NCBI GenBank assembly: GCA_016714565.1
Contig: JADKDM010000012.1
Coordinates: 62,001 to 126,000 of the forward strand
DNA from: Candidatus Villigracilis propinquus
GTDB lineage: Bacteria > Chloroflexota > Anaerolineae > Anaerolineales > Villigracilaceae
Length of the DNA stretch: 64,000 nt
Direction: 5' to 3'
Position numbers and translations under genes: made by a program. The first letter of the stretch is position 1. The number at the start of each line of letters is the position of its first letter. The notes beneath the pieces are model-generated. The model was not told where the DNA came from. It ran no database searches and saw only the letters and a list, made by a program, of their open reading frames with translations. Positions 41,915-50,426 of this stretch are shown one piece after another.

Positions 41915-42906
41915 TCCGCGCACAATGGATCACCGCCTGCATGAACTACAGCGAATCAAACGCCGAACAGGCGCTCAACAAAGCCTTCTCCATTTTCCCC
42001 GTCGAATCGGTTTGCATGGAAGTTCTGCAAAAAGGCATGTCTGAGATCGGCGGACTTTGGTACGAGAATCGCGCCACTGTTCAGCAGGAGCATTTTGCAT
42101 CGGGCCTAGCCATGCGCCGTTTGGATGCCTTGCTAAGTGCCTCCCCCACCCCAACACGCCCTCAAACTGTGTTGATCGGCTGCCCGCCCGGAGAATGGCA
42201 CACCTTCACTCCGCTGATGCTTTCGCTCTTCCTGCGCCGCCGTGGATTGAATGTGATCTATCTTGGCGCAAATGTGCCTGCCGAGCGCTTTGAAGAAACT
42301 GTTGCGAAGATAAGAGCAAACCTGGTGATTCTGGTGGCGCAATCACTCACCAGCGCGGCCACCCTGCAAACAACCGCATTTTCTCTGCTTGGGCTAAACA
42401 TCCCCGTCTGCTATGGCGGACGCATCTTCATCATGCGCGAAAGCCTGAAGGATTACATCCCCGGGCATTATCTCGGCAATGCAGTTGACACATCCATAGA
42501 GATGGTAGAAAAACTTTTAAAGAGTAAAGACAAGGCGAAAGAGACAAAGGTCGTTACGCAGGAATACGCTGCTGCACTGCACGCATTTACCGCACGCCGT
42601 GCCAATATTGAAAACACGATCCGCGAAATGATCCAGCCTCTTTCCGTTGACCCCGAGCACTTGAACACCGGCATTCACTTTCTGGGAGATATCATCACCG
42701 CCGCCCTGCAATTCGGCGACATGGAACATGTCACTGATGAAGTGGAATGGTTGAAGGTATTACTCCAATCCCATCAGAGACCTGCGCAGGAATTGGCAGA
42801 CTTCATGAACGGATACTTCCACGCCGTGGATAAACACATCAACGGCTCGGGAACGCCGATCAAAGCCTGGCTTCGCAGGCAAACCAAAAAAGAGACACAG
42901 AAATGA
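41911..42906 (+). CDS. carH: Cobalamin-binding light-sensor half of CarH/LitR-like regulator
   Basis: The 331-residue frame begins at an ATG overlapping the previous stop. It has the four-helix cap with the CarH signature W-x9-E-H (WYENRATVQQEH) that covers the upper face of adenosylcobalamin. The Rossmann B12 domain contains the lower-ligand His region CPPGEWHTFTPL and NVIYLGANVPAERFEETVAK. About 120 more residues form an extra helical region (HFLGDIITAALQFGDMEHV) not found in Thermus CarH. In CarH, dark tetramers bind DNA and light breaks the Co-C bond. Expected targets are the crt promoters at 39.9 kb. Confidence 0.88.
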   Translation: MIRAQWITACMNYSESNAEQALNKAFSIFPVESVCMEVLQKGMSEIGGLWYENRATVQQEHFASGLAMRRLDALLSASPTPTRPQTVLIGCPPGEWHTFTPLMLSLFLRRRGLNVIYLGANVPAERFEETVAKIRANLVILVAQSLTSAATLQTTAFSLLGLNIPVCYGGRIFIMRESLKDYIPGHYLGNAVDTSIEMVEKLLKSKDKAKETKVVTQEYAAALHAFTARRANIENTIREMIQPLSVDPEHLNTGIHFLGDIITAALQFGDMEHVTDEVEWLKVLLQSHQRPAQELADFMNGYFHAVDKHINGSGTPIKAWLRRQTKKETQK

Positions 42907-43750
42907 TAATCATGACATTCGTATCGTTACAGACAGCACTTGTGATCTGCCCGAAGAACTCACAAAACAACTCGAAATTACAGTTGTCCCTTTGCATATC
43001 AACCAGGGCGACAACACCTACCTTGATGGAATCAATCTTTCCCGCGAGGAATTTTACAGACAACTACCGGGCTATCAGCCTTCGCCCTCCACAGCCACCC
43101 CAGGGCCTGATGCGTTCACAAAAGTCTACAACCAACTGGCGGATGAAGGCGCGCAAGCCATACTGTCCATTCATATTTCGGAGACATTAAGCGCCACCAT
43201 CAATGCGGCGCGCGTTGCCGCTGAACAATTCACCCGCATCCCCGTTACTGTGCTGGATTCGAGTCAACTCAGCCTCGGCACAGGCTTTCTCGTGGAGAAG
43301 GCCGCTCTACTGGCACAGACTGAAAAAAAGGTCGAGGAAATCGTATCCAGCTTACAGGAAGTAATGAAGCGGACGTACGTGTTCGCATCGATCAAAACAC
43401 TGGAATATCTGCGCCGCAGCGGACGCATGAATTTCGCCATCGCAAAATTTGGCGAGCTGCTTCAGATCAAACCGTTGCTGCACATGAACATGGGCAAGGC
43501 CACGGCTCACCGCACACGCACGCAAAAACGCGCCACTGCACGTCTGATGGAATGGCTGAATGAATACGCGCCGTACGAAAAACTGGCGATCCTGCACGCA
43601 GGGGTTCACGAAGAGGCCAAAGCGTTATACGAACAAGCCAGCTCCCTCTTCCCGCAAGGCGAAGAAATTCTGATCGTTCAGATCACTCCTGCTCTCGGCG
43701 CGCATCTTGGCATTGGCGCGCTTGGGTTTGCCTGCATCTCAAAGGAATAA
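42903..43750 (+). CDS. degV: DegV family fatty-acid-binding protein, N-terminal frameshift
   Basis: DegV/FakB proteins hold a fatty acid for phosphorylation by FakA. The main frame contains RIVTDSTCDLPEELTKQL, PLHINQGDNTYLDGINLSRE, SQPSPSTATPGP-like loop (YQPSPSTATPGPDAF) and SSLQEVMKRTYVFASIKTLE. Length after repair is about 282, normal for the family. No start codon is in frame upstream of RIVTDST; an ATG at 42903 overlapping the regulator stop would fit if one base were added within the next ten. A rare ATT start or a consensus deletion are the alternatives. It is coupled to the carH-like gene. Confidence 0.85.
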
Positions 43751-43753
43751 AAA

Positions 43754-44080
43754 ATGAAACTCGCAAAAATAATCTCCATCCTCGGCATGCTCGCCATGAC
43801 CGCAGTATTGATCTACGGATTTACCGTCGGAGACTTCTTCGGCGAAGGCAGCCAACTGGCCTCCATGCCGTGGGGCATCGTATCCCTTGTAGACTTGTAC
43901 ACCGGATTCACTCTCTTCTCGGCATGGATCATCTACCGTGAGAAGTCCCTGCCCGTCGCCATCCTGTGGACAGTTGCCATGATGACCCTCGGTTTCTTCG
44001 CGGGCAGTCTTTATGCTTTCGTCACATTGCAATCCAGCAACGGTGACTGGCGCAAATTCTGGCTCGGCAAACACGCGTAA
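43754..44080 (+). CDS. Small integral membrane protein, DUF1475-like
   Basis: The 108-residue protein has three to four hydrophobic helices (about 5-25, 38-62, 68-95). The central motif MPWGIVSLVDLYTGFTLFSA and the following WIIYREKS resemble DUF1475-type proteins that occur near carotenoid and lipid genes in Chloroflexota. No catalytic residues are recognised. It starts three bases after degV and ends two bases before the next gene, so it belongs to the same operon. The family assignment is tentative. Confidence 0.65.
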   Translation: MKLAKIISILGMLAMTAVLIYGFTVGDFFGEGSQLASMPWGIVSLVDLYTGFTLFSAWIIYREKSLPVAILWTVAMMTLGFFAGSLYAFVTLQSSNGDWRKFWLGKHA

Positions 44081-44082
44081 AA

Positions 44083-44770
44083 ATGAAACAACAAAAATGG
44101 CGCGAATTGCTGGATGAAATCCGCACCGTATTTTTCGGGGCGAAATTCCTTTTTAGACGCGATCCTGCCGCCGATCATTTTTCTTTTGGTGAATGGGCTG
44201 GTCGGTTTTCAGGCGGCGATGTGGGGCGCACTGCTTCTCTCAGTGGTTTTTGCAGTTGTGCGGATTATCCGCAAGCAATCTCTGCTGTACGCTCTGGCTG
44301 GCGTTGGCAGTGTGGGAATCGCAATCGGCATCGCCTGGTTCCTCGGCAAGTCGGAGGGATTTTTTCTACCGGGCCTGATCAGCGGAAGCATGACCTTGCT
44401 GTTGACTGTAGTCAGTCTGGTCATCCGCCGCCCGATGGTAGCGTGGACAAGTTACATCGCCCGCCGCTGGCCGTTGGATTGGTACTGGCACGCACAGGTG
44501 CGCCCGGCATACAGCGAAGTGACATTCGCATGGGCGATCTTCTTCGCCGCCCGACTGTTTTTACAATTCTCGCTTTTTCAAAACGAGAATGTTAATTCAC
44601 TGGCCGTAACAAACTTTATTACTGGCTGGCCTGCAACGATCCTCTTATTGGTATTCAGTTATCTCTACGGCACATGGCGGCTTGTCAAACTAAGCGGCCC
44701 AAGCGTGGAGGAATTTCGCAGCAACGCCCCGGCTCCGTGGCAAAGTCAACGGCGCGGGTTTGTCGTTTGA
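44083..44770 (+). CDS. DUF3159-like membrane protein, N-terminal frameshift
   Basis: About 228 residues after repair. The first frame begins MKQQKWRELLDEIRTVFFG, a typical soluble start. The rest, SFLDAILPPIIFLLVNGLVG onward, is in the next frame. Removing one G from the GGGG at about 44139 joins them smoothly (VFFGRNSFLDAIL). The protein has five to six helices and the charged loop WTSYIARRWPLDWYWH. Function is unknown. An independent start at 44114 in the second frame exists, but would lose the conserved N-terminal part. Confidence 0.75.
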
Positions 44771-44834
44771 TGCATCGGGGCTGGTCCTTTAGTACCCGCA
44801 AGAGCAGTAAAGATTTATACAAAGGATTCTATAC

Positions 44835-45701
44835 ATGAAAAAAACTGATCGCAGTTCTCTCGTTATTTTCCCCATTTTGGTACTCATCGGCTTTCTGGTC
44901 GCTTTGGCGGGCAGTCAGGGCGGGGCTTCTATTGCAGGAATTCCCGTGTTTGGCTTGTCAGTCGGGCTGGCGTTTTTGATCCAGTGGCTTGTCTTCATCC
45001 CTTCGTATTGGTTCCAGACTGAAAAGTTCTTCGACCTGACAGGCAGCCTCACTTATATCTCCATAACGATAATGGCCGTATTGGTCAGTCCCGTACTTGA
45101 TAATCGGTCACTGCTGCTGGCAAGCCTGGTGGTGATCTGGGCGGTTCGTCTGGGAAGTTTCCTCTTTGGTCGTATCCAAAAAGCTGGCAAGGATGATCGC
45201 TTTGATGAACTCAAACCTTCCTTTTTCCGCTTCCTGAACGTTTGGACGATCCAGGGGCTATGGGTAACCTTTACAGTGGCCGCTGCACTAGTGGCGATCA
45301 CAACAGCGAACCGAAAAGAATTGGACGTATTTGCCATTGTTGGTTTTCTGATATGGGCTTTGGGTTTCGCCATTGAAGTGATCGCTGACGCCCAGAAAAG
45401 CCGCTTTAGCGCGAATCCTGAGAACAAAGGTAAGTTCATTCAAACGGGACTCTGGTCTCGATCCCGTCATCCCAATTACTTCGGTGAGATCATGCTTTGG
45501 GTCGGCGTCGCGATCATCGCATTGCCCGTTCTGCAAGGCTGGCAATGGGTCGCCATGATCTCCCCTCTTTTCGTTACCTTGCTCCTCACCCGCGTAAGCG
45601 GCGTCCCACTGCTTGAAAAGAAAGCCGACAAAAAATGGGGCGGGCAGGAAGATTATGAAAATTACAAAAAGAAGACGCCGGTATTAATTCCGCGCTTGTA
45701 A
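44835..45701 (+). CDS. DUF1295 / isoprenylcysteine methyltransferase-like membrane protein
   Basis: The 288-residue protein has six to seven helices. The C-terminal signature GLWSRSRHPNYFGEIMLWVG, with the R-H-P-N-Y core, and the following EKKADKKWGGQEDYENYKKK are typical of the DUF1295/steroid 5-alpha-reductase-like clan, which includes isoprenyl-modifying methyltransferases and reductases that use NADPH or SAM. In this island a reductase acting on an isoprenoid or fatty chain is conceivable, but the substrate is unknown. A gap of 64 bases separates it from the DUF3159-like gene. Confidence 0.82.
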   Translation: MKKTDRSSLVIFPILVLIGFLVALAGSQGGASIAGIPVFGLSVGLAFLIQWLVFIPSYWFQTEKFFDLTGSLTYISITIMAVLVSPVLDNRSLLLASLVVIWAVRLGSFLFGRIQKAGKDDRFDELKPSFFRFLNVWTIQGLWVTFTVAAALVAITTANRKELDVFAIVGFLIWALGFAIEVIADAQKSRFSANPENKGKFIQTGLWSRSRHPNYFGEIMLWVGVAIIALPVLQGWQWVAMISPLFVTLLLTRVSGVPLLEKKADKKWGGQEDYENYKKKTPVLIPRL

Positions 45702-45709
45702 TTTTTACT

Positions 45710-45736
45710 GTAGGGGCGGGGTAATCCCGCCCCTAC
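45710..45736. repeat. Intergenic hairpin repeat
   Basis: GTAGGGGCGGG-GTAAT-CCCGCCCCTAC, an 11-bp stem typical of a widespread GC-rich dispersed repeat. It is too weakly followed by T residues to be a confident terminator. Confidence 0.75.
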
Positions 45737-45748
45737 TATCGGAGAAAA

Positions 45749-46090
45749 ATGTTCATTCAAATTCTACAAATCATCGCAGCCGTTGGGACGATCCTGACGG
45801 GTCTGTTCTCACTGATCAAGCCCGAGGCTGTCACAGGCTTTACGGGCCTGCGTCCCGAAGGTGGACGCGGCATCACCGAGATCCGCGCTATTTTGGGCGG
45901 ATTCTTCATCGCGCTTGGCGCCGCTCCCCTCTTCCTCAATTCACCCCTCGCCTACATGATGTTGGGCATTGCTTATCTGGGCGTGGCAGTTGTTCGCGGA
46001 ATCTCCATGATCGTGGACAAGTCCATCATTCAATCCAACGTCATCAGCCTGATCGTTGAAATTATCTTCGGAGTTATTTTGGTTATCTAA
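45749..46090 (+). CDS. Small membrane protein, DUF4345-like
   Basis: The 113-residue protein has four helices. It begins IQILQIIAAVGTILTGLFSL and contains the loop GLRPEGGRGITEIRAILGGF with a conserved-looking Glu/Arg, then ALGAAPLFLN. This plan fits DUF4345-type proteins of unknown role. It starts 12 bases after the hairpin repeat and ends one base before the peroxiredoxin gene, so both are probably co-transcribed. Confidence 0.65.
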   Translation: MFIQILQIIAAVGTILTGLFSLIKPEAVTGFTGLRPEGGRGITEIRAILGGFFIALGAAPLFLNSPLAYMMLGIAYLGVAVVRGISMIVDKSIIQSNVISLIVEIIFGVILVI

Positions 46091-46091
46091 T

Positions 46092-46583
46092 ATGAATCGC
46101 ATCGAACTCAACACCCCAGCCCCAAACTTCACATTGGTAGATTTCAAAGGAAACGAAATTAGCCTCTCGGATTTCAAAGACAAAAAGAACGTTCTTCTGG
46201 TTTTCAATCGCGGCTTTGTCTGACCATTCTGCCAAAAGCATATGGCGCAGTTGCGCCACGATTACGACAAGTTCACAGCACAGGATACCGAAATTGTAGT
46301 GGTTGGGCCTGAGACCCCGGCCGCCTTTAAAGAATATTGGAAAACACATCATCTTCCGTTTGTCGGCCTCCCCAACCCCAGTCACACCGTCTTGAAAATG
46401 TACGGGCAGGAAGTCAATCTATTCAAACTTGGGCGTATCCCTGCACAAGTCCTCATCAATAAACAGGGACAAGTGCGCTTTGCTCACTATGGACATTCCA
46501 TGAGCGATATTGCAAACAACGAAGAGATCCTCAAACTGCTCGAAGAAATGAACAAGGAATCTTTAGTACCGGTAAAAGCGTAA
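46092..46583 (+). CDS. Peroxiredoxin-like protein with in-frame TGA at the active site, probable selenoprotein
   Basis: The frame from the ATG at 46092 to 46583 is 163 codons with one internal TGA, codon 44 (46221-46223). It reads NTPAPNFTLVDFKGNEISL, VLLVFNRGFV, TGA, PFCQKHMAQLR, and then VVVGPETPAAFKEYW, LPFVGLPNPSHTVLKMYGQE. Homologues of this AhpC/TSA-type family have C-P-F-C here, so the TGA replaces the first, peroxidatic, cysteine and the second remains: a U-x-x-C motif. A hairpin of SECIS type starts 19 bases after the TGA. If selenocysteine is inserted, this is a thiol peroxidase with a selenol nucleophile. Alternatives are a nonsense mutation or a base error from TGC/TGT. Confidence 0.8.
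46243..46258 (+). promoter_or_regulatory. Candidate bacterial SECIS hairpin
   Basis: TGGCGC-AGTT-GCGCCA: a 6-bp GC-rich stem with a four-base loop whose second base is G. The loop starts 25 bases after the TGA. Known bacterial SECIS elements need a stem of about this size, a G among the first two loop bases and roughly 16-37 bases between UGA and loop, so all three conditions are met. Confidence 0.65.
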
Positions 46584-46597
46584 CAACAAAGGAAATA

Positions 46598-47820
46598 ATG
46601 AAAAACAAACCTCTTATCTCTATCATCCTCGTCGTATTTATTGACCTGCTCGGCTTCAGCCTCATCCTGCCGCTTCTGCCCTATTACGCCGAAACCTTCA
46701 AAGCCAATCAAACTGTGACGGGCATCCTGATCGCATCCTACGCGGTGATGCAATTGATCGGCGCACCCATCCTTGGCCGCCTCTCCGACCGCTTCGGACG
46801 CCGCCCGGTTTTGCTCGTCAGCGTCTTCGGTACTTTCCTCGGCTTTTTGCTGCTCGGCTTCGCCAACGCCTTGTGGATGCTCTTCGTCAGCCGCATTATT
46901 GACGGCATCACAGGCGGCAACCTGAGTGTTGCACAAGCCTACATCTCCGATGTCACCGATGAAAAAGCCGATCCAAAGGTCTCGGTATGGTCGGCGCTGC
47001 CTTCGGCCTCGGCTTCATCATTGGCCCTGTCACAGGCGGGTTACTCAGCCAATGGGGCTACGCGGTTCCCGCCTTTGCTGCCGCAGCTGCAATTTCATTC
47101 ATCAATCTCATTTTGATCTACGCCTGGCTTCCTGAATCACTCACCGAAGACAAGCGCAGCCAGATGACAGAAAAACGCCCCGCCGTTACTTTGAACGCCC
47201 TGCTCGTCGCATTCCAACGTCCGTTCACCGGCTCCATTCTCATCACACGTTTCTTCTTTGGTCTCGCCTTCGCCATCTTCCAAACCATCTTCGCTTTGTA
47301 CGCGCTCGCGAAGTTCAACCTCACCGCGCGCGACACTGGCTTCGTATTGACCTATGTCGGCGTGCTCTCCGTCATCGTGCAGGGATTTCTCGTTGGTCGT
47401 CTCACCAGCCGCTTCCGCGAAGATCTGCTCATCACCGCTTCCGTAATGTTGATGGCCGTCTCCCTTCTCGGCTGGGCACTCGCGCCTTCCTTGATCTGGC
47501 TGTACGTCATCATGACCCCCACCGCCCTCTCTGGCGGTCTGCTCAACACTCTGCTCTCCAGCACATTGACCAAAGCCGTAGCCCCGCAGGAGGTTGGCGG
47601 CATCCTCGGTCTCTCCACGGCTGTGGAAAGTTCTACGCGCATCATCGCCCCGCTTCTTGGCGGCGTGCTGCTTCAACAGATCGGCACATGGGCGCCCGGC
47701 GCATTTGGAGCAGTGGTCATGGTCGGCGTCAGTATCTTCGTTTTCATCACGATCTACAACCACCCGATCGTTTTCACACTGAAACAGAACAAACCTGTAC
47801 CCGTTCCCGCTTCGGATTAA
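46598..47820 (+). CDS. MFS transporter, frameshifted
   Basis: Twelve-helix major facilitator of the TetA/multidrug type, about 407 residues after repair. The first frame has PLISIILVVFIDLLGFSLIL, the loop 2-3 signature GRLSDRFGRRPVLL and ITGGNLSVAQAYISDVTDE. The second frame continues KGLGMVGAAFGLGFIIGPVT to the end. Adding one A to the AAA near 46976 (GATCCAAAGG) reconnects them as DEKADPKGLGMVGAAFG. A consensus error in the homopolymer is likely. The substrate is unknown. It starts 15 bases after the peroxiredoxin gene. Confidence 0.85.
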
Positions 47821-47825
47821 TCAAT

Positions 47826-47888
47826 AAACCCTAAAGGTCTCTCGTGCAGTTCTGAGAATGAACATTAACAAAAAGACCTTTAGGGTTT
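47826..47888. repeat. Long-loop inverted repeat between MFS and the next gene
   Basis: Fifteen-base perfect arms AAACCCTAAAGGTCT and AGACCTTTAGGGTTT around a 33-base loop. It begins five bases after the MFS stop and ends 18 bases before the next ATG. It could be a terminator, an operator or a small repeat. Confidence 0.65.
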
Positions 47889-47906
47889 TACTCAAGGAAT
47901 TGCATC

Positions 47907-48527
47907 ATGACCGACAACATCACTCGTTATGAGCTGCCCGCCGCAGGGATCACCCTGCTCGGCTATGTGGTGCGCCGAATGCACAAAACCCAATGGCTGA
48001 TGTCCGTCCCTGCATTGCTTGCTGAAAACAAAAGCGACAAAGCGCTCGCACAAATCGCCATGTATGCTGTCACATCTTCAACATCTTTCGGGCGCGCCTA
48101 CTATCAGCCGCAATTCAATTCCAAAGGCGCGGAAGTTACCGAAGCAGACCCGCAGACAGGCGCAATCGTCACCGCAAAACTAATTGCTACATCACCAAGT
48201 TATTTCATCACCTACACCGCCGCCATGCCGAATGGCGATATGTTCTCCGGCAGCGAAGAGATCACAGGCACCACCGTTGGCCTGCGCGGACTCGGAATGC
48301 CTGCGCCGTCAAAATTCAATTTCAAATCCGGCGAGTACAGCGCCGAACTGACCGGCCTGCTCACCAGCGAACTCGCGCTCTCGCTCATTGGCCGAACCCG
48401 TATCCGCGCGTATGGTTTTCTCAACTTCAACGACAACAAAAATAACACGGGTAAATTAAGCATCGATCGCAGCGAACATATCAGCCTTGAAATTAATGGC
48501 AAAAAATGGAGGAGCACTTTCGTATGA
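47907..48527 (+). CDS. Conserved-looking protein of unknown function
   Basis: I do not recognise this 206-residue protein. It has no clear membrane helix or signal. It alternates short beta-type segments (SPSYFITYTAAMPNGDMFSG, GKLSIDRSEHISLEINGKKW) with a helix (WLMSVPALLAENKSDKALAQ). The composition is ordinary, with no low-complexity stretches. Its stop codon overlaps the photolyase ATG (ATGA), so the two are likely coupled. The context suggests a light- or stress-related accessory role, but that is only association. Confidence 0.7.
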   Translation: MTDNITRYELPAAGITLLGYVVRRMHKTQWLMSVPALLAENKSDKALAQIAMYAVTSSTSFGRAYYQPQFNSKGAEVTEADPQTGAIVTAKLIATSPSYFITYTAAMPNGDMFSGSEEITGTTVGLRGLGMPAPSKFNFKSGEYSAELTGLLTSELALSLIGRTRIRAYGFLNFNDNKNNTGKLSIDRSEHISLEINGKKWRSTFV

Positions 48528-49881
48528 CTTCGATCTGGTGGATCGCCGCGACTTAAGACTGACGGACAACCTCGCGCTTCATTCCGCGCTGACGGCTGGT
48601 TCAGTCATCCCAGTCTTTATCCTCGACCCGGCATTTTCCTCCCTATCTCCCCGCCGAAACAATTTCCTCAACGAAGGGCTTCACGCCCTCGACCGGGAAT
48701 TAAGAAAACGCAATTCCTATCTTGTCATTCGCAAGGGCAAACCGCTCGAAGAACTCCGCAAACTGTTTGAAGAGACTCGAGCAGACACCATCTTCGCCGA
48801 AGAGGATTTCACGCCCCATGCCCGCGAACGGGAAGCGCTCATCTCGAAAATCCTGCCATTGCAATTAATTCATGGACAAACGGTTCACCACCCAAAGCAT
48901 GTCCTCAAACCAGACGGCAGACCGTATACCGTTTACACCCCGTACTCCAAAACATGGAAAGCCAAATTAAACGGATTCAAACTCATCCCTGCCCCTGAAA
49001 CGATCAACACCCCCGCAGGGATCAAATCTGACGCTTTACCAGCATACGAAAGCAATCCCCTCTTCCCAGCCGGTGAGCAGGAAGCATTGGCACGCCTCGA
49101 AGAATTTCTACACAAACGAATCTACGCCTACGCCGATGACCGCAACCGCATGGACATGGACGGGACATCCTCCCTCTCGCCATACCTGCGCTTTGGAATG
49201 CTCGGGCTGAGACAAGCCGTCAGTGCGGCGAGACAGGCCATGAGCGCGGGAAGAAGCGCAGAAGCCAAACACGGCGCAGAAATTTGGCTCAATGAATTAA
49301 TCTGGCGCGAGTTCTACATCCAAATTTTGTATCACTTCCCGCATGTCAGCAAAGGGTCGTTCAATCCATCGCTGGCGAATATCCCGTGGCGAAATAACGA
49401 ATCAGAATTTGAAGCGTGGAAACATGGACGCACGGGCATGCCCATTGTGGATGCGGCCATGCGCCAGCTCAAACAAACAGGCTGGATGCACAACCGCGCG
49501 CGTATGATCGTTGCGTCGTTTCTGGTGAAGGATCTGCTGATCGATTGGCGCTGGGGCGAAAAGTGGTTCATGGAAAATTTGCTCGATGGCGACCTCGCCG
49601 CGAACAACGGCGGCTGGCAATGGACGGCTGGCACAGGCACCGACGCCGCGCCATATTTCAGAATTTTCAACCCCATTCTGCAAAGCGCGAAATTTGACCC
49701 GCATGGAGATTACATCCGCAAGTGGGTTCCTGAGTTAAGCAAATTGAGCGCAAAGGAAATTCACTCGCCCTGGGATTTTGAAATCAAAGTGAATGGCTCT
49801 CCTGAAATGCCTATCGTGGATCGTGATGTTGTAAAAGAAAGAACCTTGAAGGCGTATAGTTTTTCAAAAACAAAGATTTGA
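48524..49881 (+). CDS. phr: Deoxyribodipyrimidine photolyase, N-terminal frameshift
   Basis: Light-driven FAD enzyme that reverses cyclobutane pyrimidine dimers. About 452 residues after repair. The ATG at 48524 reads MTSIWWI, then the frame must shift to RRDLRLTDNLALHSALTAG; one missing base near 48540 explains this. The FAD domain shows TSSLSPYLRFGMLGLRQA, LNELIWREFYIQILYHFP, GRTGMPIVDAAMRQLKQTGW, MHNRARMIVASFLVKDLLID, and NNGGWQWTAGTGTDAAPYFR, including the Trp residues used in electron transfer. It is placed with carotenoid genes and a CarH-like regulator, as in Thermus. Confidence 0.93.
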
Positions 49882-50411
49882 ACATGAACAAAAGAGATGT
49901 TTCCATTTCAATGAGTGAAGCAATGGCTAAATCACTTGTCATCGCGTTTCCGATTGCGATCCTGCAAGTGATTCCATTCTTTTTGATTCACGGTTTTCCT
50001 TCGATACCCAACAATGCCAACATGGCCGTGTATGGATTCTTTTTGCTGTTTGGAATTCTTGCGCATGAATTGATCCACATGTTCGCATGGGCGTTATTTG
50101 CAAAAAAACCATTAAGCGTTTTCAAACTTGGCTTCCAATGGAAATCACTCACGCCGTACGCGCATTGCAAGGAAACCATGGACATTCGTCCCTATCGCAT
50201 TGGTTCGTACATGCCCGGTCTTTTGCTTGGCATTCTGCCGTGGCTCGTCAGCCTTTTCACTGGTGACGTTTTACTCTTTTTATTTGGCTTCCTCTACACA
50301 AGCGCCGCAGGTGGAGACCTTCTCATTCTTTGGATCATCCGCAATGTAAAACCAAACACGCTTGTTGAAGACCATCCCACCAACGCGGGATGTTATATCT
50401 ATGAATCCTAA
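49878..50411 (+). CDS. DUF3267 putative membrane metalloprotease
   Basis: The 177-residue protein has about four helices and the zinc-binding motif LAHELIHMFAW (H-E-L-I-H) at about residue 59. Later comes SAAGGDLLILWIIRNV, whose Asp could be the third ligand, as in site-2-protease-like families. The middle loop CKETMDIRPYRIGSYMPG contains the family's P-x-G-type features. The substrate is unknown. Its ATG overlaps the photolyase stop by four bases, so translation is coupled. Confidence 0.8.
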   Translation: MNMNKRDVSISMSEAMAKSLVIAFPIAILQVIPFFLIHGFPSIPNNANMAVYGFFLLFGILAHELIHMFAWALFAKKPLSVFKLGFQWKSLTPYAHCKETMDIRPYRIGSYMPGLLLGILPWLVSLFTGDVLLFLFGFLYTSAAGGDLLILWIIRNVKPNTLVEDHPTNAGCYIYES

Positions 50412-50426
50412 AAGGGATAAATAAAC

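Noticed and set aside
42903..43190. Separate 95-residue ORF overlapping degV
   Set aside because: It is an out-of-frame reading of the degV sequence; only its ATG may be relevant as the real degV start.
48487..48530. Photolyase start at 48487
   Set aside because: This start lies inside the upstream gene and gives MKLMAKNGGALSYDFDL, unlike the family. MTSIWW at 48524 followed by a one-base shift fits much better.
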